Below are positions 54,680 to 55,299 of a stretch of DNA of 55,299 bases, in pieces. Position 1 is the stretch's first letter. Each line of letters starts with the position of its first letter. The position numbers were made by a program, and so were the translations under genes. The stretch is from Pseudobacteriovorax antillogorgiicola (GTDB lineage Bacteria > Bdellovibrionota_B > Oligoflexia > Oligoflexales > RGVZ01): the NCBI GenBank assembly GCA_945898195.1, contig CAMDHM010000015.1, forward strand, positions 1 through 55,299, given 5' to 3'. The notes below the pieces were generated by a model, which was not told where the DNA came from, searched no databases, and saw only the letters and a list, made by a program, of their open reading frames with translations.

Positions 54680-55021
54680 CAGTTACTTATCGGGGCAATA
54701 AGGCACCTCTTTAGTCTGGCCCGAGGCAGGATAAACAGCTGGACCGGCCCAGTGCTCCACGACGGGCTATGATTCCGCTTGGAGGAATTGCAAAAATGTC
54801 TGGTTTGCGACTCAAACTCAGGGCGCTGGGATTGTAGGAAATTCAAGCACACTTCACGATCTATCCCGCAGCCGTTCCCGCCAAAGTTTTCGCGCCCCAA
54901 ACCTCTAGCTGCGCGAATTCTGCCCCCTAAAACCGACCAATATCTCAACTACTCCCCCACCTTCCTTGCGTTTTCCTTCCCCACCCCGCTTTTTAAATGC
55001 ATCTCACCGCCGCGCCGAATT
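54680..55021. other. Intergenic region between the cyclase and the transposase fragment
   Basis: No gene is supported here. It contains the cyclase promoter region and probably the end of the IS91-type element. A GGAGG at 54781 with an ATG at 54796 could encode a 13-residue peptide, but nothing else supports it. Confidence 0.4.
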
Positions 55022-55299
55022 TTATACCGCAGCCTGCGTCACGAGGCCCGGCGTTAGGCCCGAGACCGGATGCACCGCAGGATCTGCCGTGTCAAACTCC
55101 AGCATCACGGATTCGCACCTGGGCGGAGCGCGAGCCGGTGGCTCGCCGGCAAGGCCTGCGTAACGAAGATAACGACGAGCCTCGTCTGGCTTGCAGATGG
55201 CAGCAATCACGCGAAGCTCGCCCCCACACTGGCACCGTCCGACGTCAACCTTGAAGACGCGAGACAAAAGCCGCGCCCAACTCGACCCCCGAAGCGTCT
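55022..55299 (-). CDS. C-terminal fragment of an IS91-family transposase, cut by the window edge
   Basis: Read on the minus strand from the window end: SSWARLLSRVFKVDVGRCQC, then GGELRVIAAICKPDEARRYL, then ARAPPR, ending at TAA 55022. This matches the C-terminus of Y2/IS91-type transposases (RVF.VDV..C..CGG...V.A.I..P). The Cys pair is C-x-C where relatives usually have C-x-x-C. IS91 elements move by rolling-circle replication. The catalytic Tyr residues lie beyond the window. The region 50462-55299 therefore carries mobile and decaying DNA. Confidence 0.8.
   Translation of the reverse strand, partial: TLRGSSWARLLSRVFKVDVGRCQCGGELRVIAAICKPDEARRYLRYAGLAGEPPARAPPRCESVMLEFDTADPAVHPVSGLTPGLVTQAAV

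Noticed and set aside
54796..54837. A 13-residue leader peptide
   Set aside because: One good ribosome-binding site alone is not enough; no attenuator follows and codons are unremarkable.

Overview
The window reads as chromosomal DNA of a Gram-negative bacterium with roughly balanced base composition and dense gene packing. Many neighbouring genes overlap by four bases (ATGA). Several lines point loosely to a Bdellovibrionota/Oligoflexia-type or other delta-like lineage: type IV prepilins with the FSLVELMIVV start, a response regulator fused to TPR repeats, HemJ, a malic enzyme-phosphotransacetylase hybrid, and many exported proteases and lipoproteins. That placement is inference; no rRNA or other decisive marker is present, and I saw no tRNA, rRNA or CRISPR array.

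Layout. 1-290: regulatory region between a minus-strand gene running off the left edge and a lipoprotein gene. 290-6347 (+): lipoprotein; a four-gene ATGA-coupled string (trypsin-LRR lipoprotein, CPBP protease, TrmL, HisC); a receiver-TPR protein. 6352-12905 (-): 2OG-Fe(II) oxygenase, HExxH lipoprotein behind a (TTG)9 microsatellite, NERD-helicase, CAP-domain lipoprotein, class II aldolase. 12962-14864 (-): three tandem type IV pilins, two nearly identical. 15119-18873 (-): NadE and a ComM/YifB ATPase. 18920-27897: ArgS, an exported protein, a possible ferritin-like protein, a metallophosphoesterase (-), MlaE, hybrid malic enzyme, M48 lipoprotein. 28070-33665 (-): MFS-TolC-MacA-MacB export cluster. 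33798-41687: Era, a second 2OG oxygenase (-), then LeuS-HemJ-glycosyltransferase-O-methyltransferase. 41723-44520 (-): a K+ channel overlapping a separate cyclic-nucleotide-binding gene, and an MBL-fold hydrolase. 44836-50265 (+): metalloprotease, unknown exported protein, subtilisin, TatD. 50462-55299: degraded, mobile-looking end with an AAA/DUF4143 pseudogene, a frame-broken gene, a CHASE2-cyclase-PilZ protein, and the C-terminal end of an IS91-type transposase at the window edge.

How the parts may work together. Housekeeping genes (ArgS, LeuS, Era, NadE, Fba, HemJ, MaeB) are interleaved with an unusually large export and proteolysis load: S1, S8, M48 and two gluzincin-like proteases, plus a CAP protein. 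Pilins and ComM suggest type IV pili and DNA uptake. A putative class III cyclase and a split K+ channel/CNBD pair hint at cyclic-nucleotide control of ion flux. No single well-known novel system is evident. The best candidates for something undescribed are the split channel/CNBD pair, the exported-domain-GT51 fusion, the CAP/NERD-helicase/metalloprotease cluster with its repeat-controlled lipoprotein, and the 44836-49444 protease island with its unknown middle gene.
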